A stretch of 64,000 nt of DNA, from NCBI GenBank assembly GCA_944387635.1, contig CALXFT010000001.1, positions 1 through 64,000 on the forward strand, given 5' to 3'. Position numbers and translations under genes: made by a program. Origin of the DNA: an uncultured Oscillospiraceae bacterium. GTDB taxonomy: Bacteria; Bacillota; Clostridia; Oscillospirales; Oscillospiraceae. Shown here piece by piece: positions 24,799-32,634 of the stretch. Positions within the stretch are counted from its first letter, which is position 1. Each line of letters begins with the position of its first letter. The notes below the pieces were generated by a model. That model saw only the letters and a program-made list of their open reading frames with translations. It had not been told where the DNA came from and did not search any database.

Positions 24799-26722
24799 GA
24801 CCATTGCGCAGAAAATCATCGCGTCCCATCTGGTGTCCGGAGATATGACACCGGGCAGCGAGGTCGCCCTGCGGATCGACCAGACCCTGACCCAGGATGC
24901 CACGGGCACCATGGCCTATCTGGAATTTGAGACCATGGGCATCCCCCGGGTAAAGACGGAACTGAGCATTGCCTACGTGGACCACAACACCCTGCAATGC
25001 GGCTTTGAAAACAGCGACGACCACCGGTACCTGCAGTCCGTGGCGGCCAAGCACGGGGTCTGGTTTTCCCGGCCCGGCAACGGAATCTGCCATCAGGTCC
25101 ATCTTGAGCGGTTTGGAAAGCCCGGCAAGACTCTCATCGGCTCCGACAGCCACACCCCAACCGGCGGCGGCCTGGGCATGCTGGCCTTCGGGGCGGGCGG
25201 TATGGACGTGGCAGTGGCCATGGGCGGCGGCGCTTACTACATTACCATGCCGAAGATGTACAAGGTCAATCTCACGGGAAAGCTTCGGCCCTATGTCACC
25301 GCCAAAGACGTGAGCCTGGAGCTGCTGCGCATCCTCTCGGTCAAGGGCGGCGTGGGGGCCATCATCGAATGGGGCGGACCCGGCGTAGCCACACTGTCGG
25401 TCCCCGAGCGGGGTACCATCACCAACATGGGTACCGAGTTGGGGGCCACCACCTCCATCTTCCCCTCGGATGAGATTACCAGGGCTTTCCTGGCAGCCCA
25501 GGGACGGGAAGGGGACTACGTTCCCCTGGAAAGCGACCCGGACGCGGCGTATGATCGGATCATTGACATCGATCTGAGCGCCCTGGAGCCCCTGATTGCC
25601 TGCCCCCACAGCCCGGACAACGTGGTGAAGGTATCCACCCTGAAGGACGTGAAGGTGGATCAGGTCTGCATCGGCTCTTGCACCAACTCCTCGCTGCTGG
25701 ATCTTCGCAAGGTCGCCGCCATGCTGAAGGGAAAGACGATCCATCCCTCGGTGAGCCTGTCCATCTCCCCCGGCTCCCGGCAGGTGCTGACCATGCTCAG
25801 CGACTGCGGAGACTTGTCAGACATTCTGGCCAGCGGCGCCCGGGTTCTGGAGTGCGCCTGCGGCCCCTGTATCGGCATGGGCTTCTCCCCCAATTCCGGC
25901 GGCGTGAGCCTGCGGACCTTTAACCGCAACTTCCTGGGCCGCAGCGGCACCAAGGACGGCCAGGTGTATCTGGTTTCTCCGGAGACTGCCGTGGCCTCGG
26001 CCCTCACCGGCTTTATTACGGATCCGACCACCATGGCCGAGCCGCTGAACGTGTCCATGCCGGAAAAATTCCTGGTCAACGACTCGGCGGTGCTGCCGCC
26101 GCTGTCGGAAGACCAGGCGAAAGACGCCCCGGTGCTGCGTGGTCCCAATATCAAGCCCTTCCCCAAGAGCAAGCCCTTTGCCGATACCCTGAAAGCGTCC
26201 CTGGTGCTGAAGGTGGGGGACAACATCACCACCGACCACATTATGCCGGCCGGGGCCAGGATTCTGCCCTACCGTTCCAACATTCCCTATCTGTCCAACT
26301 TCTGCTTTGAGGTCTGTGATCCCGGTTTCCCGGAGCGGGCCAGGGCGGCGGGGGACGGCATCGTGGTAGGCGGAAGCAACTACGGCCAGGGCTCCTCCCG
26401 GGAGCACGCGGCGCTGGTTCCCATGTACCTGGGGATTCGCTGCGTCATTGCCAAGAGCTTTGCCCGGATCCACGCGGCCAACCTGATTAACGCCGGCATT
26501 CTGCCCCTGACCTTTGCAGATCCGGCTGACTATGACCGGCTGGAGCAGGGGGCGGTCCTGACCCTTTCCGACATACGTCAGGGCCTGGAGACGGGATTCC
26601 TGACGGTGACGGAGGAGGCTGGGGGCCGGACCTTCCGGGTTACGGGCAGCTTTACCCGGCGCCAGCGTGCCATTCTCATGGCAGGCGGACTGCTGAACTA
26701 CACCAAGGAGGGCGGACAATGA
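24791..26722 (+). CDS. acnA: Aconitate hydratase
   Basis: 643 residues, the length of the clostridial/archaeal-like aconitase branch. Visible motifs: GSDSHTPTGGGLGMLAFGAGG, the iron-sulfur Cys in GSCTNSS, the CACGPCIGMG pair, DNITTDHIMPAG at the start of the swivel domain, and NYGQGSSREHAAL with the active-site Ser/Arg. It interconverts citrate and isocitrate using a 4Fe-4S cluster. Translation overlaps gntR upstream and the dehydrogenase downstream by four bases. Confidence 0.95.
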   Translation: MGKTIAQKIIASHLVSGDMTPGSEVALRIDQTLTQDATGTMAYLEFETMGIPRVKTELSIAYVDHNTLQCGFENSDDHRYLQSVAAKHGVWFSRPGNGICHQVHLERFGKPGKTLIGSDSHTPTGGGLGMLAFGAGGMDVAVAMGGGAYYITMPKMYKVNLTGKLRPYVTAKDVSLELLRILSVKGGVGAIIEWGGPGVATLSVPERGTITNMGTELGATTSIFPSDEITRAFLAAQGREGDYVPLESDPDAAYDRIIDIDLSALEPLIACPHSPDNVVKVSTLKDVKVDQVCIGSCTNSSLLDLRKVAAMLKGKTIHPSVSLSISPGSRQVLTMLSDCGDLSDILASGARVLECACGPCIGMGFSPNSGGVSLRTFNRNFLGRSGTKDGQVYLVSPETAVASALTGFITDPTTMAEPLNVSMPEKFLVNDSAVLPPLSEDQAKDAPVLRGPNIKPFPKSKPFADTLKASLVLKVGDNITTDHIMPAGARILPYRSNIPYLSNFCFEVCDPGFPERARAAGDGIVVGGSNYGQGSSREHAALVPMYLGIRCVIAKSFARIHAANLINAGILPLTFADPADYDRLEQGAVLTLSDIRQGLETGFLTVTEEAGGRTFRVTGSFTRRQRAILMAGGLLNYTKEGGQ

Positions 26723-27834
26723 ATCACGCCATTGACGGCGCGGCCCAGGCCTTTCGGCAGCTGCTGGAGGAGCAGCTGGCCAGAGTCGCCGCCATGAATA
26801 CGGAAAAGACCGATTTTTCATCCAAGAAAACCGTTACCATCGGCGTCATTGACGGCGACGGCATCGGTCCGGTCATCACGGCCCAGGCGGCCCGGGTTCT
26901 GGAAAAGCTTCTGGCCCACGAGATCGCCGGAGGCTCTGTGGAGGTCCGGAAGATTCGCGGCCTGACCATTGAGAACCGGAAGGCCCAGGGCAAGGCAATT
27001 CCTTCGGAGGTGCTGGAGCAGATCAAATCCTGTGATGTGCTGCTCAAAGGCCCCACGGAGACGCCCAAAGGCGGCAGCCTGGAGAGCGCCAATGTGGCAA
27101 TGCGCCGGGAGCTGGATCTGTACGCCAACTGCCGTCCGGTGTCTGTTCCGGAGAAGAATATCGACTGGATGTTCTTCCGGGAGAATACGGAAGGGGAGTA
27201 TGTTCTGGGCAGCCGGGGCGTGGAGCTTCCCGGCATGGCTGTGGACTTTAAGGTCACCACGGACCTGGGGACCCGGCGGATCGCCCGGGCCGCCTTCGAC
27301 TATGCCCGGAATAACGGCAAGACCCATGTGGCGGTGGTTACAAAGGCCAACATCATGAAAAAGACCGACGGAAAGTTTACGGCCATTGCCCACGAAGTGG
27401 CGGCGGACTATCCGGAGATCACGGCGGAAGACTACTACATCGATATTATGACCGCCAATCTGCTGGATGAGAAGCTCCGTCAGCAGTTTCAGGTTTTTCT
27501 GCTGCCCAATCTCTACGGAGACATCATCACCGACGAGGCCGCTCAGATCCAGGGCGGCGTTGGGACGGCGGGCAGCGCCAACATCGGCGACCGCTATGCC
27601 ATGTTCGAGGCAGTTCACGGCACGGCCCCCCGGCTGATTCAGCAGGGACTGGGGGACTATGCCAACCCGGCCAGCATTCTCAAGGCCACGGCTCTGCTCC
27701 TGCGCCACATCTGCCGGACGGACGCGGCGGACAGGCTGGAAAAGGCTCTGGCGGCCTGTCCGGTGCGGGTGGCCAGCGACGGCGGGGAAGCAACGGCGGC
27801 AGAATACACCGACGCCCTGATGGCGCTGCTGTGA
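26719..27834 (+). CDS. icd: Isocitrate dehydrogenase (beta-decarboxylating family)
   Basis: 371 residues with about 35 extra N-terminal residues before the family start TIGVIDGDGIGPV. Motifs: GPTETPKGG...SANVAMRRELDLYANCRPV (substrate loop), DWMFFRENTEGEYVLG, VTKANIMKKTDG (catalytic Lys), NLYGDIITDEAAQIQGG (metal Asp) and FEAVHGTAPR (cofactor loop). Sequence alone does not fully separate isocitrate from isopropylmalate or homoisocitrate enzymes; the aconitase and citrate synthase upstream point to isocitrate and 2-oxoglutarate production for glutamate. Cofactor not assigned. Confidence 0.88.
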   Translation: MNHAIDGAAQAFRQLLEEQLARVAAMNTEKTDFSSKKTVTIGVIDGDGIGPVITAQAARVLEKLLAHEIAGGSVEVRKIRGLTIENRKAQGKAIPSEVLEQIKSCDVLLKGPTETPKGGSLESANVAMRRELDLYANCRPVSVPEKNIDWMFFRENTEGEYVLGSRGVELPGMAVDFKVTTDLGTRRIARAAFDYARNNGKTHVAVVTKANIMKKTDGKFTAIAHEVAADYPEITAEDYYIDIMTANLLDEKLRQQFQVFLLPNLYGDIITDEAAQIQGGVGTAGSANIGDRYAMFEAVHGTAPRLIQQGLGDYANPASILKATALLLRHICRTDAADRLEKALAACPVRVASDGGEATAAEYTDALMALL

Positions 27835-27847
27835 CCGGGCCGCGCCT

Positions 27848-28225
27848 GTGGACGAGAAAACCCTCTTTTTCTTCCGGGACCATCCCGGGGCCGTGGCCCT
27901 GTATGAGACCCTGGAGGCGAAGATTCTGGAGCAAATCGAAGATGTGGCGATTCGCGTCCAGACCAGCCAGATCTCCTTTTACAACAAGCACATGTTCGCC
28001 TGCGCCTCCTTTGCCCGTGTGCGGAAGAAGCGGGAACTGCCGGAGCCCTATCTGGTGGTGACCTTCGGTCTGGGACGGCAGGTCACGGACCCCCGGATCG
28101 CGGTTTCGGTGCAGCCCTATCCCGGACGCTGGACCCACCATGTGGTGATCGGCCGGGAATCCCAGATCGATGAAGTCCTGATGGACTGGATTCGGGAGGC
28201 GGCGGCCTTTTCCGCCGGGAAATAG
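27848..28225 (+). CDS. DUF5655-type protein
   Basis: 125 residues with a GTG start 13 bases after the icd stop and no strong ribosome site, so translation is probably coupled. The sequence MDEKTLFFFRDHP..LYETLEAKI, QTSQISFYNKHMFACASFARVRK and PGRWTHHVVIGRESQID..LM.WI.EA matches the DUF5655 pattern of small clostridial proteins related to nucleic-acid or nucleotide transport domains. No function known. Confidence 0.7.
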   Translation: MDEKTLFFFRDHPGAVALYETLEAKILEQIEDVAIRVQTSQISFYNKHMFACASFARVRKKRELPEPYLVVTFGLGRQVTDPRIAVSVQPYPGRWTHHVVIGRESQIDEVLMDWIREAAAFSAGK

Positions 28226-28253
28226 ACCAACAAATGGGACTGTATGTTTCCGG

Positions 28254-28282
28254 TTGCAAATTCCTTGGGAGTATGCTATACT
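28254..28282 (+). promoter_or_regulatory. Sigma-A promoter for uridine phosphorylase
   Basis: TTGCAA, 17-base spacer, TATACT, about 20 bases upstream of the AAGGAGG site. Confidence 0.8.
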
Positions 28283-28315
28283 GTATTTAGCAATTTTTCA
28301 CAAGGAGGCGTCCAT

Positions 28316-29086
28316 ATGCAAGACATCGGTATGCAGTTTCACATTCGCTGCGGGGAAGGAGACGTAGGCCGCTATGTGTTCCTGCCGGGAGACCCGGGAC
28401 GCTGCGAAGCCATCGCAAGTTATTTTGACAATCCGGTCCATGTGGGCATGAACCGGGAATACAATATCTATACAGGCACCCTGCTTGGGCAGAAGGTGTC
28501 GGTGTGCTCCACCGGCATCGGCGGTCCCTCGGCCTCCATTGCCATGGAAGAACTGGCGGCCATTGGCGCGGACACCTTCCTGCGGGTGGGTACCTGCGGC
28601 GGCATTGCCATGGATGTGCTGCCCGGCGATGTGATCGTGGCCAACGGCGCTGTCCGGTATGAACACACATCCATGGAGTATGCGCCCATTGAATTCCCGG
28701 CAGTGCCGGACTTCGACATCACCGCCGCCCTGAAGGCGGCCAGCCAGGACCTGGGTTATCGTACCCATGTGGGAGTGGTCCAGTGCAAGGATTCCTTCTA
28801 TGGCCAGCACAGTCCGGAAAAGTCTCCGGTTTTTTACGAATTGACGCAAAAGTGGGAGAGCTGGAAGCGCTTGGGCGTCAAGGCCAGTGAGATGGAGTCT
28901 GCCGCCCTGTTCGTGGTGGCGGCGGCTCTGGGGGTCCGTTGCGGCAGCTGCTTCCATGTGATCTGGAACCAGGAGCGGGAGAAGGCGGGGCTGGAAATGC
29001 CAATGACAGAAGACACCAGCGGCGCCATTCGCGTGGGCATCGAGGCCATGAAGCGGATCATCGCCCAGGACCTTCAAAAGAAATAA
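28316..29086 (+). CDS. udp: Uridine phosphorylase
   Basis: 256 residues from the ATG after AAGGAGG; an upstream in-frame start at 28244 lies before the promoter. Nucleoside phosphorylase-I motifs: [11 protein letters not shown] (phosphate loop), [36 protein letters not shown], the [12 protein letters not shown] segment, and [16 protein letters not shown] (ribose-binding Met-Glu). It splits uridine to uracil and ribose-1-phosphate for salvage. Monocistronic, with its own promoter and terminator. Confidence 0.92.
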   Translation: MQDIGMQFHIRCGEGDVGRYVFLPGDPGRCEAIASYFDNPVHVGMNREYNIYTGTLLGQKVSVCSTGIGGPSASIAMEELAAIGADTFLRVGTCGGIAMDVLPGDVIVANGAVRYEHTSMEYAPIEFPAVPDFDITAALKAASQDLGYRTHVGVVQCKDSFYGQHSPEKSPVFYELTQKWESWKRLGVKASEMESAALFVVAAALGVRCGSCFHVIWNQEREKAGLEMPMTEDTSGAIRVGIEAMKRIIAQDLQKK

Positions 29087-29124
29087 ACAAATCCGGGCTG
29101 CCGACGCAGCCCGGATTTGTTTTT
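29087..29124 (+). terminator. Intrinsic terminator, usable from both sides
   Basis: Stem ACAAATCCGGGCTG / CAGCCCGGATTTGT then TTTT on the plus strand. The minus-strand gene ending at 29127 probably uses it too. Confidence 0.9.
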
Positions 29125-29126
29125 GA

Positions 29127-29447
29127 TCAGGCATCCAGATACTGGACGAAGCCCAGGGTCATGTAGTCTAAGTACACATGCTTGTCCGGGGTCTTGCCCA
29201 TGGTGACCCGGTGGCAGTGGACTTCCCACACCGGCTCTCCCTGGAGCTGCCCTTTCTTGATCTCAAAGACGTGGTTCCAGCTTCTGCCCTCCATGTATTG
29301 GGGCTCCCGCAGGAAGCGGATCAGCTCCAGACGGCGGAAGTGGAAGGTGGGAAACGCGTTCTTGATGCAGAGCTCAAACAGGACCTCCGCGTCCCGTACG
29401 CTGCCAAGTTCAAAGGTGCTGCGGATCATTGCGCCGTAATCTTGCAT
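29127..29447 (-). CDS. Conserved hypothetical protein, 106 residues
   Basis: Start set by GAGGAGG seven bases upstream. The protein is rich in aromatic and basic residues (FHFRRLELIRFLREPQYMEGRSWNHVFEI, then WEVHCHRVTMG) with no membrane segment or known motif. It lies 13 bases after the hotdog thioesterase gene and shares its promoter. Confidence 0.6.
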   Translation of the reverse strand: MQDYGAMIRSTFELGSVRDAEVLFELCIKNAFPTFHFRRLELIRFLREPQYMEGRSWNHVFEIKKGQLQGEPVWEVHCHRVTMGKTPDKHVYLDYMTLGFVQYLDA

Positions 29448-29460
29448 AAACCATACCTCC

Positions 29461-29847
29461 TCAGAGCTTTGCGTAGGTTTTGTCCAGAAATTTCTGGCTG
29501 TTCACAATCACTCGTTTGTGGATGCCTCTGCCGATCTGACCGGCTTCGTCAAATGCCTGCACGTCAAAGGTGATGACTTTTCCCTCTACAGCGGTGACGG
29601 TGGCCTGGGCCCGGACCTCCATGCCCACCGGTGTGGCGGTGATGTGCTCAATGTTCAGCAGCGTACCCACCGTGGTCTGGCCCTCGGGAAGGGAAGCCGC
29701 TATGGCCTCACAGGCCGCGCCCTCCATCAGCGCTGCCATACAGGGGGTGGCATAGACCAGCAAATCGCCGGAACCCACTTCCAGGGCGGTGTCCTCCCGC
29801 TCAGCCAGGGTCGTGACTTCCCCCTGCATGCCCAATTGAATCTCCAT
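29461..29847 (-). CDS. Hotdog-fold thioesterase, FlK-like
   Basis: 128 residues from the ATG six bases after AAGGAGTG. It matches the family of fluoroacetyl-CoA thioesterase FlK relatives: DTALEVGSGDLLVYATPCMAALMEGAACEAI at the start, TTVGTLLNIEHITATPVGMEV, then FDVQAFDEAGQIGRGIHKRVIV. In FlK the catalytic residues are Thr42, Glu50 and His76; here Thr, Glu and His occur in matching segments (TPCMAALMEG and NIEHI). It hydrolyses an acyl-CoA of unknown identity. Promoter at 29873-29901. Confidence 0.85.
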   Translation of the reverse strand: MEIQLGMQGEVTTLAEREDTALEVGSGDLLVYATPCMAALMEGAACEAIAASLPEGQTTVGTLLNIEHITATPVGMEVRAQATVTAVEGKVITFDVQAFDEAGQIGRGIHKRVIVNSQKFLDKTYAKL

Positions 29848-29872
29848 CCGGATCACACTCCTTCTACCATAA

Positions 29873-29901
29873 ACTATACCCCAATTTCCCGGCGCTGTCA
29901 A
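29873..29901 (-). promoter_or_regulatory. Sigma-A promoter for the thioesterase pair
   Basis: Minus strand: TTGACA, 17-base spacer, TATAGT. It is divergent from and adjacent to the pncB promoter. Confidence 0.85.
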
Positions 29902-29910
29902 CGAAAAGGG

Positions 29911-29939
29911 TTGCCTTTTGCATAAAAAAACTATATAAT
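29911..29939 (+). promoter_or_regulatory. Sigma-A promoter for pncB
   Basis: TTGCCT, 17-base A/T-rich spacer, TATAAT; the pncB ATG is about 30 bases downstream. Confidence 0.85.
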
Positions 29940-29969
29940 GGATCCATCTGAAACAAATGAGGTGTTCCT

Positions 29970-31421
29970 ATGGCAGCCCATGATAAACTAAACATGACCA
30001 TGCTCTGCGATTTCTATGAATTGACCATGATCCAGGGCTACTTTGCCAACGGCTATGCGGACCGCATCACCTACTTTGACCTGTTCTTCCGCCGTTGTCC
30101 CGACGACGCCGGATATGCCATTGCCGCCGGCCTGGAGCAGATTGTGGAGTATATTCAGGATCTGCATTTCTCTGCGGAGGATATTGAATATCTCCGAGGG
30201 CGGAAGATGTTCAGCGAGGCGTTCCTGGAGTATCTGGCGAATTTTAAGTTCACCGGCGACATCTGGGCCGTTCCGGAAGGCACGCCCATCTTCCCCAGGG
30301 AACCCATTCTGACCGTCCGTGCTCCCGCGGCCCAGGCCCAGCTCATCGAGACCTTCCTGCTGCTGTCGGTCAACCACCAGAGCCTGATCGCCACCAAGGC
30401 CAACCGGGTGGTCCGTGCCGCGGACGGGCGGACGGTGCTGGAGTTCGGCTCCCGCCGGGCCCAGGGCTCTACGGCCGCCATTCTGGGCGCCAGAGCGGCC
30501 TATATCGGCGGCTGTCACGGCACCGCCTGTACCATTTCCGACCAGCTTTTCGGCGTCACCGCCGGCGGCACCATGGCCCACGCCTGGGTGCAGATGTTTG
30601 ACAGCGAGTACGAGGCTTTCAAGGCCTATACCCAAATGTACCCCAACAACGCCACCCTGCTGGTGGATACCTATGACACCCTGCGCTCCGGCGTACCCAA
30701 TGCCATCCGGGTCTTCAACGAGGTTCTCAAGCCCATGGGCATCACCAAGTGCGGCATCCGGCTGGACTCCGGCGACTTGACCTATCTGACCCGGCAGGCC
30801 AGAAAAATGCTGGACGAGGCCGGCTGGACCCAGTGTAAGATCACCGTCTCCAATTCCCTGGACGAGTATATTATCCGGGACGTTCTGCGCCAGGGAGCTC
30901 AGATCGACGCCTTCGGCGTTGGCGAGCGGCTGATCACCGCCCGCTCCGAACCCATTTTCGGCGGCGTGTACAAGCTGGCCGCGGTGGAGGAGCCCGACGG
31001 CACCATCGTGCCCAAGATCAAGATCTCCGAGAACGTGGGCAAGATCACAAACCCCCACTATAAAAAGCTCTACCGATTCTACGGCAAAGACACGGGCAAG
31101 GCCATTGCCGACTACCTGACGGTCTACGACGAGGAAGTGGACGACAGCCAGGATATCACCATCTTTGACCCGGATGCCACCTGGAAGACCAAGCGGGTGT
31201 ACAACTATACCGCCAAGGAGCTGCAGGTACCCGTGTTCCGCGGCGGCGAGCTGGTCTACAAGCTGCCTTCCCTGGACGAGATCCGCGATTACTGTGCCGA
31301 GCAGGTGGACGCCCTGTGGGACGAGATCAAGCGTTTTGACAATCCCCAGACCTACTATGTTGACCTGAGCCAGAAGCTCTGGGACATCAAGTTCGACCTG
31401 CTCAAACGCAATGGCAAGTAA
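29970..31421 (+). CDS. pncB: Nicotinate phosphoribosyltransferase
   Basis: 483 residues. Family landmarks: LCDFYELTMIQGYF at the N-terminus, YFDLFFRRCP, EGTPIFPREPIL, EFGSRRAQGS, the catalytic His segment GTMAHAWVQMF, LLVDTYDTL, RLDSGDL and FGVGERL. It joins nicotinate to PRPP with ATP-driven energy coupling in NAD salvage. The last 11 bases overlap the membrane-protein gene that follows. Confidence 0.96.
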   Translation: MAAHDKLNMTMLCDFYELTMIQGYFANGYADRITYFDLFFRRCPDDAGYAIAAGLEQIVEYIQDLHFSAEDIEYLRGRKMFSEAFLEYLANFKFTGDIWAVPEGTPIFPREPILTVRAPAAQAQLIETFLLLSVNHQSLIATKANRVVRAADGRTVLEFGSRRAQGSTAAILGARAAYIGGCHGTACTISDQLFGVTAGGTMAHAWVQMFDSEYEAFKAYTQMYPNNATLLVDTYDTLRSGVPNAIRVFNEVLKPMGITKCGIRLDSGDLTYLTRQARKMLDEAGWTQCKITVSNSLDEYIIRDVLRQGAQIDAFGVGERLITARSEPIFGGVYKLAAVEEPDGTIVPKIKISENVGKITNPHYKKLYRFYGKDTGKAIADYLTVYDEEVDDSQDITIFDPDATWKTKRVYNYTAKELQVPVFRGGELVYKLPSLDEIRDYCAEQVDALWDEIKRFDNPQTYYVDLSQKLWDIKFDLLKRNGK

Positions 31422-31917
31422 GCAAACTCCCGCGTCGGCTGTGGCCTTGGGCGGCGTGATGGCGGCCCTGGCCATGGTCATCATGGGCTTGGGAACCCTG
31501 ATCCCCGTGGCGACCTATGTCTGTCCGGTCCTCTGCGTGCTGATGCTTCAGCTGGTGCTGAAGTCCTGCGGGACTCGAATGGCCTGGGCCTGGTACGGCG
31601 CTGTGGCGTTTCTGTCCATGTTCCTGTGCCAGGACACGGAGGCGGCGGTCCTCTTTGCCTTTTTGGGATATTACCCCATCCTCAAGCCCCGGCTGGACGC
31701 CCGGAAAGGGAAGTGGCTGTGGAAGGGCCTGTTGTTCAACGGCATGGTCCTGTTGGCCTACTGGGTGCTGCTCCGGCTTCTGGGCGTGGAGCGGCTGGCA
31801 TCGGAGTTTTCCGAGATGGGCTTTGTTATGGGCTTCGTTTTGCTGATTCTGGGCAATGTCACTTTCGTCCTGCTGGACAGGCTCCTGGGCATGGGGTTTC
31901 GGAAGCGGCGAAAATGA
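31411..31917 (+). CDS. Polytopic membrane protein, unknown
   Basis: 168 residues with about five predicted transmembrane segments (roughly 10-30, 35-52, 57-86, 104-123, 131-156) and a basic C-terminus (GFRKRRK). It overlaps pncB, so the two are translated together. Its size and hydrophobic pattern resemble ECF-type substrate-binding subunits; given the neighbour it could supply nicotinate or a related vitamin, but no diagnostic motif was seen. Confidence 0.6.
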   Translation: MASKQTPASAVALGGVMAALAMVIMGLGTLIPVATYVCPVLCVLMLQLVLKSCGTRMAWAWYGAVAFLSMFLCQDTEAAVLFAFLGYYPILKPRLDARKGKWLWKGLLFNGMVLLAYWVLLRLLGVERLASEFSEMGFVMGFVLLILGNVTFVLLDRLLGMGFRKRRK

Positions 31918-31966
31918 ATCTGTTTTACCGGGCGGCGCAGGCCGCCCGAAATGTTTTGGAGGGAGC

Positions 31967-32245
31967 ATGGAAACAAGCTGGTATTTGTACATTCTGCGCT
32001 GTAAGGACAACACCCTCTACACCGGCATTGCCACCGATGTGGACAGACGTCTGCGGACCCATCAGCAGGGCAAAGGCGCCAAGTACACCCGGGGACGCGG
32101 TCCCCTGGAGCTGGTGTATCAGGAACGCTGCGGCACCCGCAGCCAGGCGCTGAAGCGGGAACTGGTGGTCAAGGCTCTGTCCAGGGAGCAGAAGGAACTG
32201 CTGCTGTGTCAGGCTTCCCAAGCCGGGCCGGAGAAATTTCCTTGA
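31967..32245 (+). CDS. GIY-YIG nuclease domain protein
   Basis: 92 residues from the ATG after TGGAGGGAGC. The motif is WYLYILRCKDNTLYTGIATDV (the GIY-YIG pair reads LYI...YTG), followed by RRLRTHQQGKGAKYTRGRGP and a Glu near 66. It is the stand-alone UPF0213 type found across bacteria, possibly a DNA-repair nuclease. Three-gene unit with pncB and the membrane protein. Confidence 0.9.
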   Translation: METSWYLYILRCKDNTLYTGIATDVDRRLRTHQQGKGAKYTRGRGPLELVYQERCGTRSQALKRELVVKALSREQKELLLCQASQAGPEKFP

Positions 32246-32263
32246 ACGAGGAGCGAACAGTGC

Positions 32264-32292
32264 TTGACAAAGTTCCCCGCCGGTGGTAACAT
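32264..32292 (+). promoter_or_regulatory. Sigma-A promoter of the feo operon
   Basis: TTGACA, 17-base spacer, TAACAT, upstream of feoA. Confidence 0.75.
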
Positions 32293-32305
32293 TTACATGG
32301 AAAAA

Positions 32306-32319
32306 TTAGCTCGTGCTAA
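32306..32319 (+). promoter_or_regulatory. Palindrome at the feo transcription start, possible iron-repressor site
   Basis: TTAGC-TCGT-GCTAA, perfectly symmetric, placed about 14 bases after the -10. Its TTAG...CTAA form resembles DtxR/IdeR-type half sites. The assignment to a given regulator is inference. Confidence 0.5.
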
Positions 32320-32378
32320 CTGTGCGAATGGATAGAAATCCCATGGCCCCCGGGGCGCCATGGGAGCGGAGGATGCTT

Positions 32379-32603
32379 ATGAAGACATTAAAAGACGCGA
32401 AAATCGGCCAGACTGTGGTGGTTGCGAAGGTGTGGGGGGAAGGCGCGGTTCGCCGCCGCATCATGGACATGGGGATCACCAAAAATGTGGAGGTCTTTGT
32501 CCGGAAGGTGGCCCCTCTTGGGGACCCCATTGAGGTCAATGTCCGAGGCTATGAACTGAGCCTTCGGAAGGCGGACGCGGAAATGATCGAGGTGTACGAG
32601 TAA
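32379..32603 (+). CDS. feoA: Ferrous iron transport protein A
   Basis: 74 residues from the ATG of MKTLKDAKIG, preceded by GGAGG. The SH3-like FeoA domain is visible: G..V.VAKV.GEGAVRRRIMDMGITKNVEVFVRKVAPLGDPIEV.VRGYELSLRK.DA. It assists FeoB. The frame extends upstream but over the promoter region without homology. Confidence 0.93.
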   Translation: MKTLKDAKIGQTVVVAKVWGEGAVRRRIMDMGITKNVEVFVRKVAPLGDPIEVNVRGYELSLRKADAEMIEVYE

Positions 32604-32634
32604 ATCACGCGCTGGCAACGCGGAAAGAGAGGAT

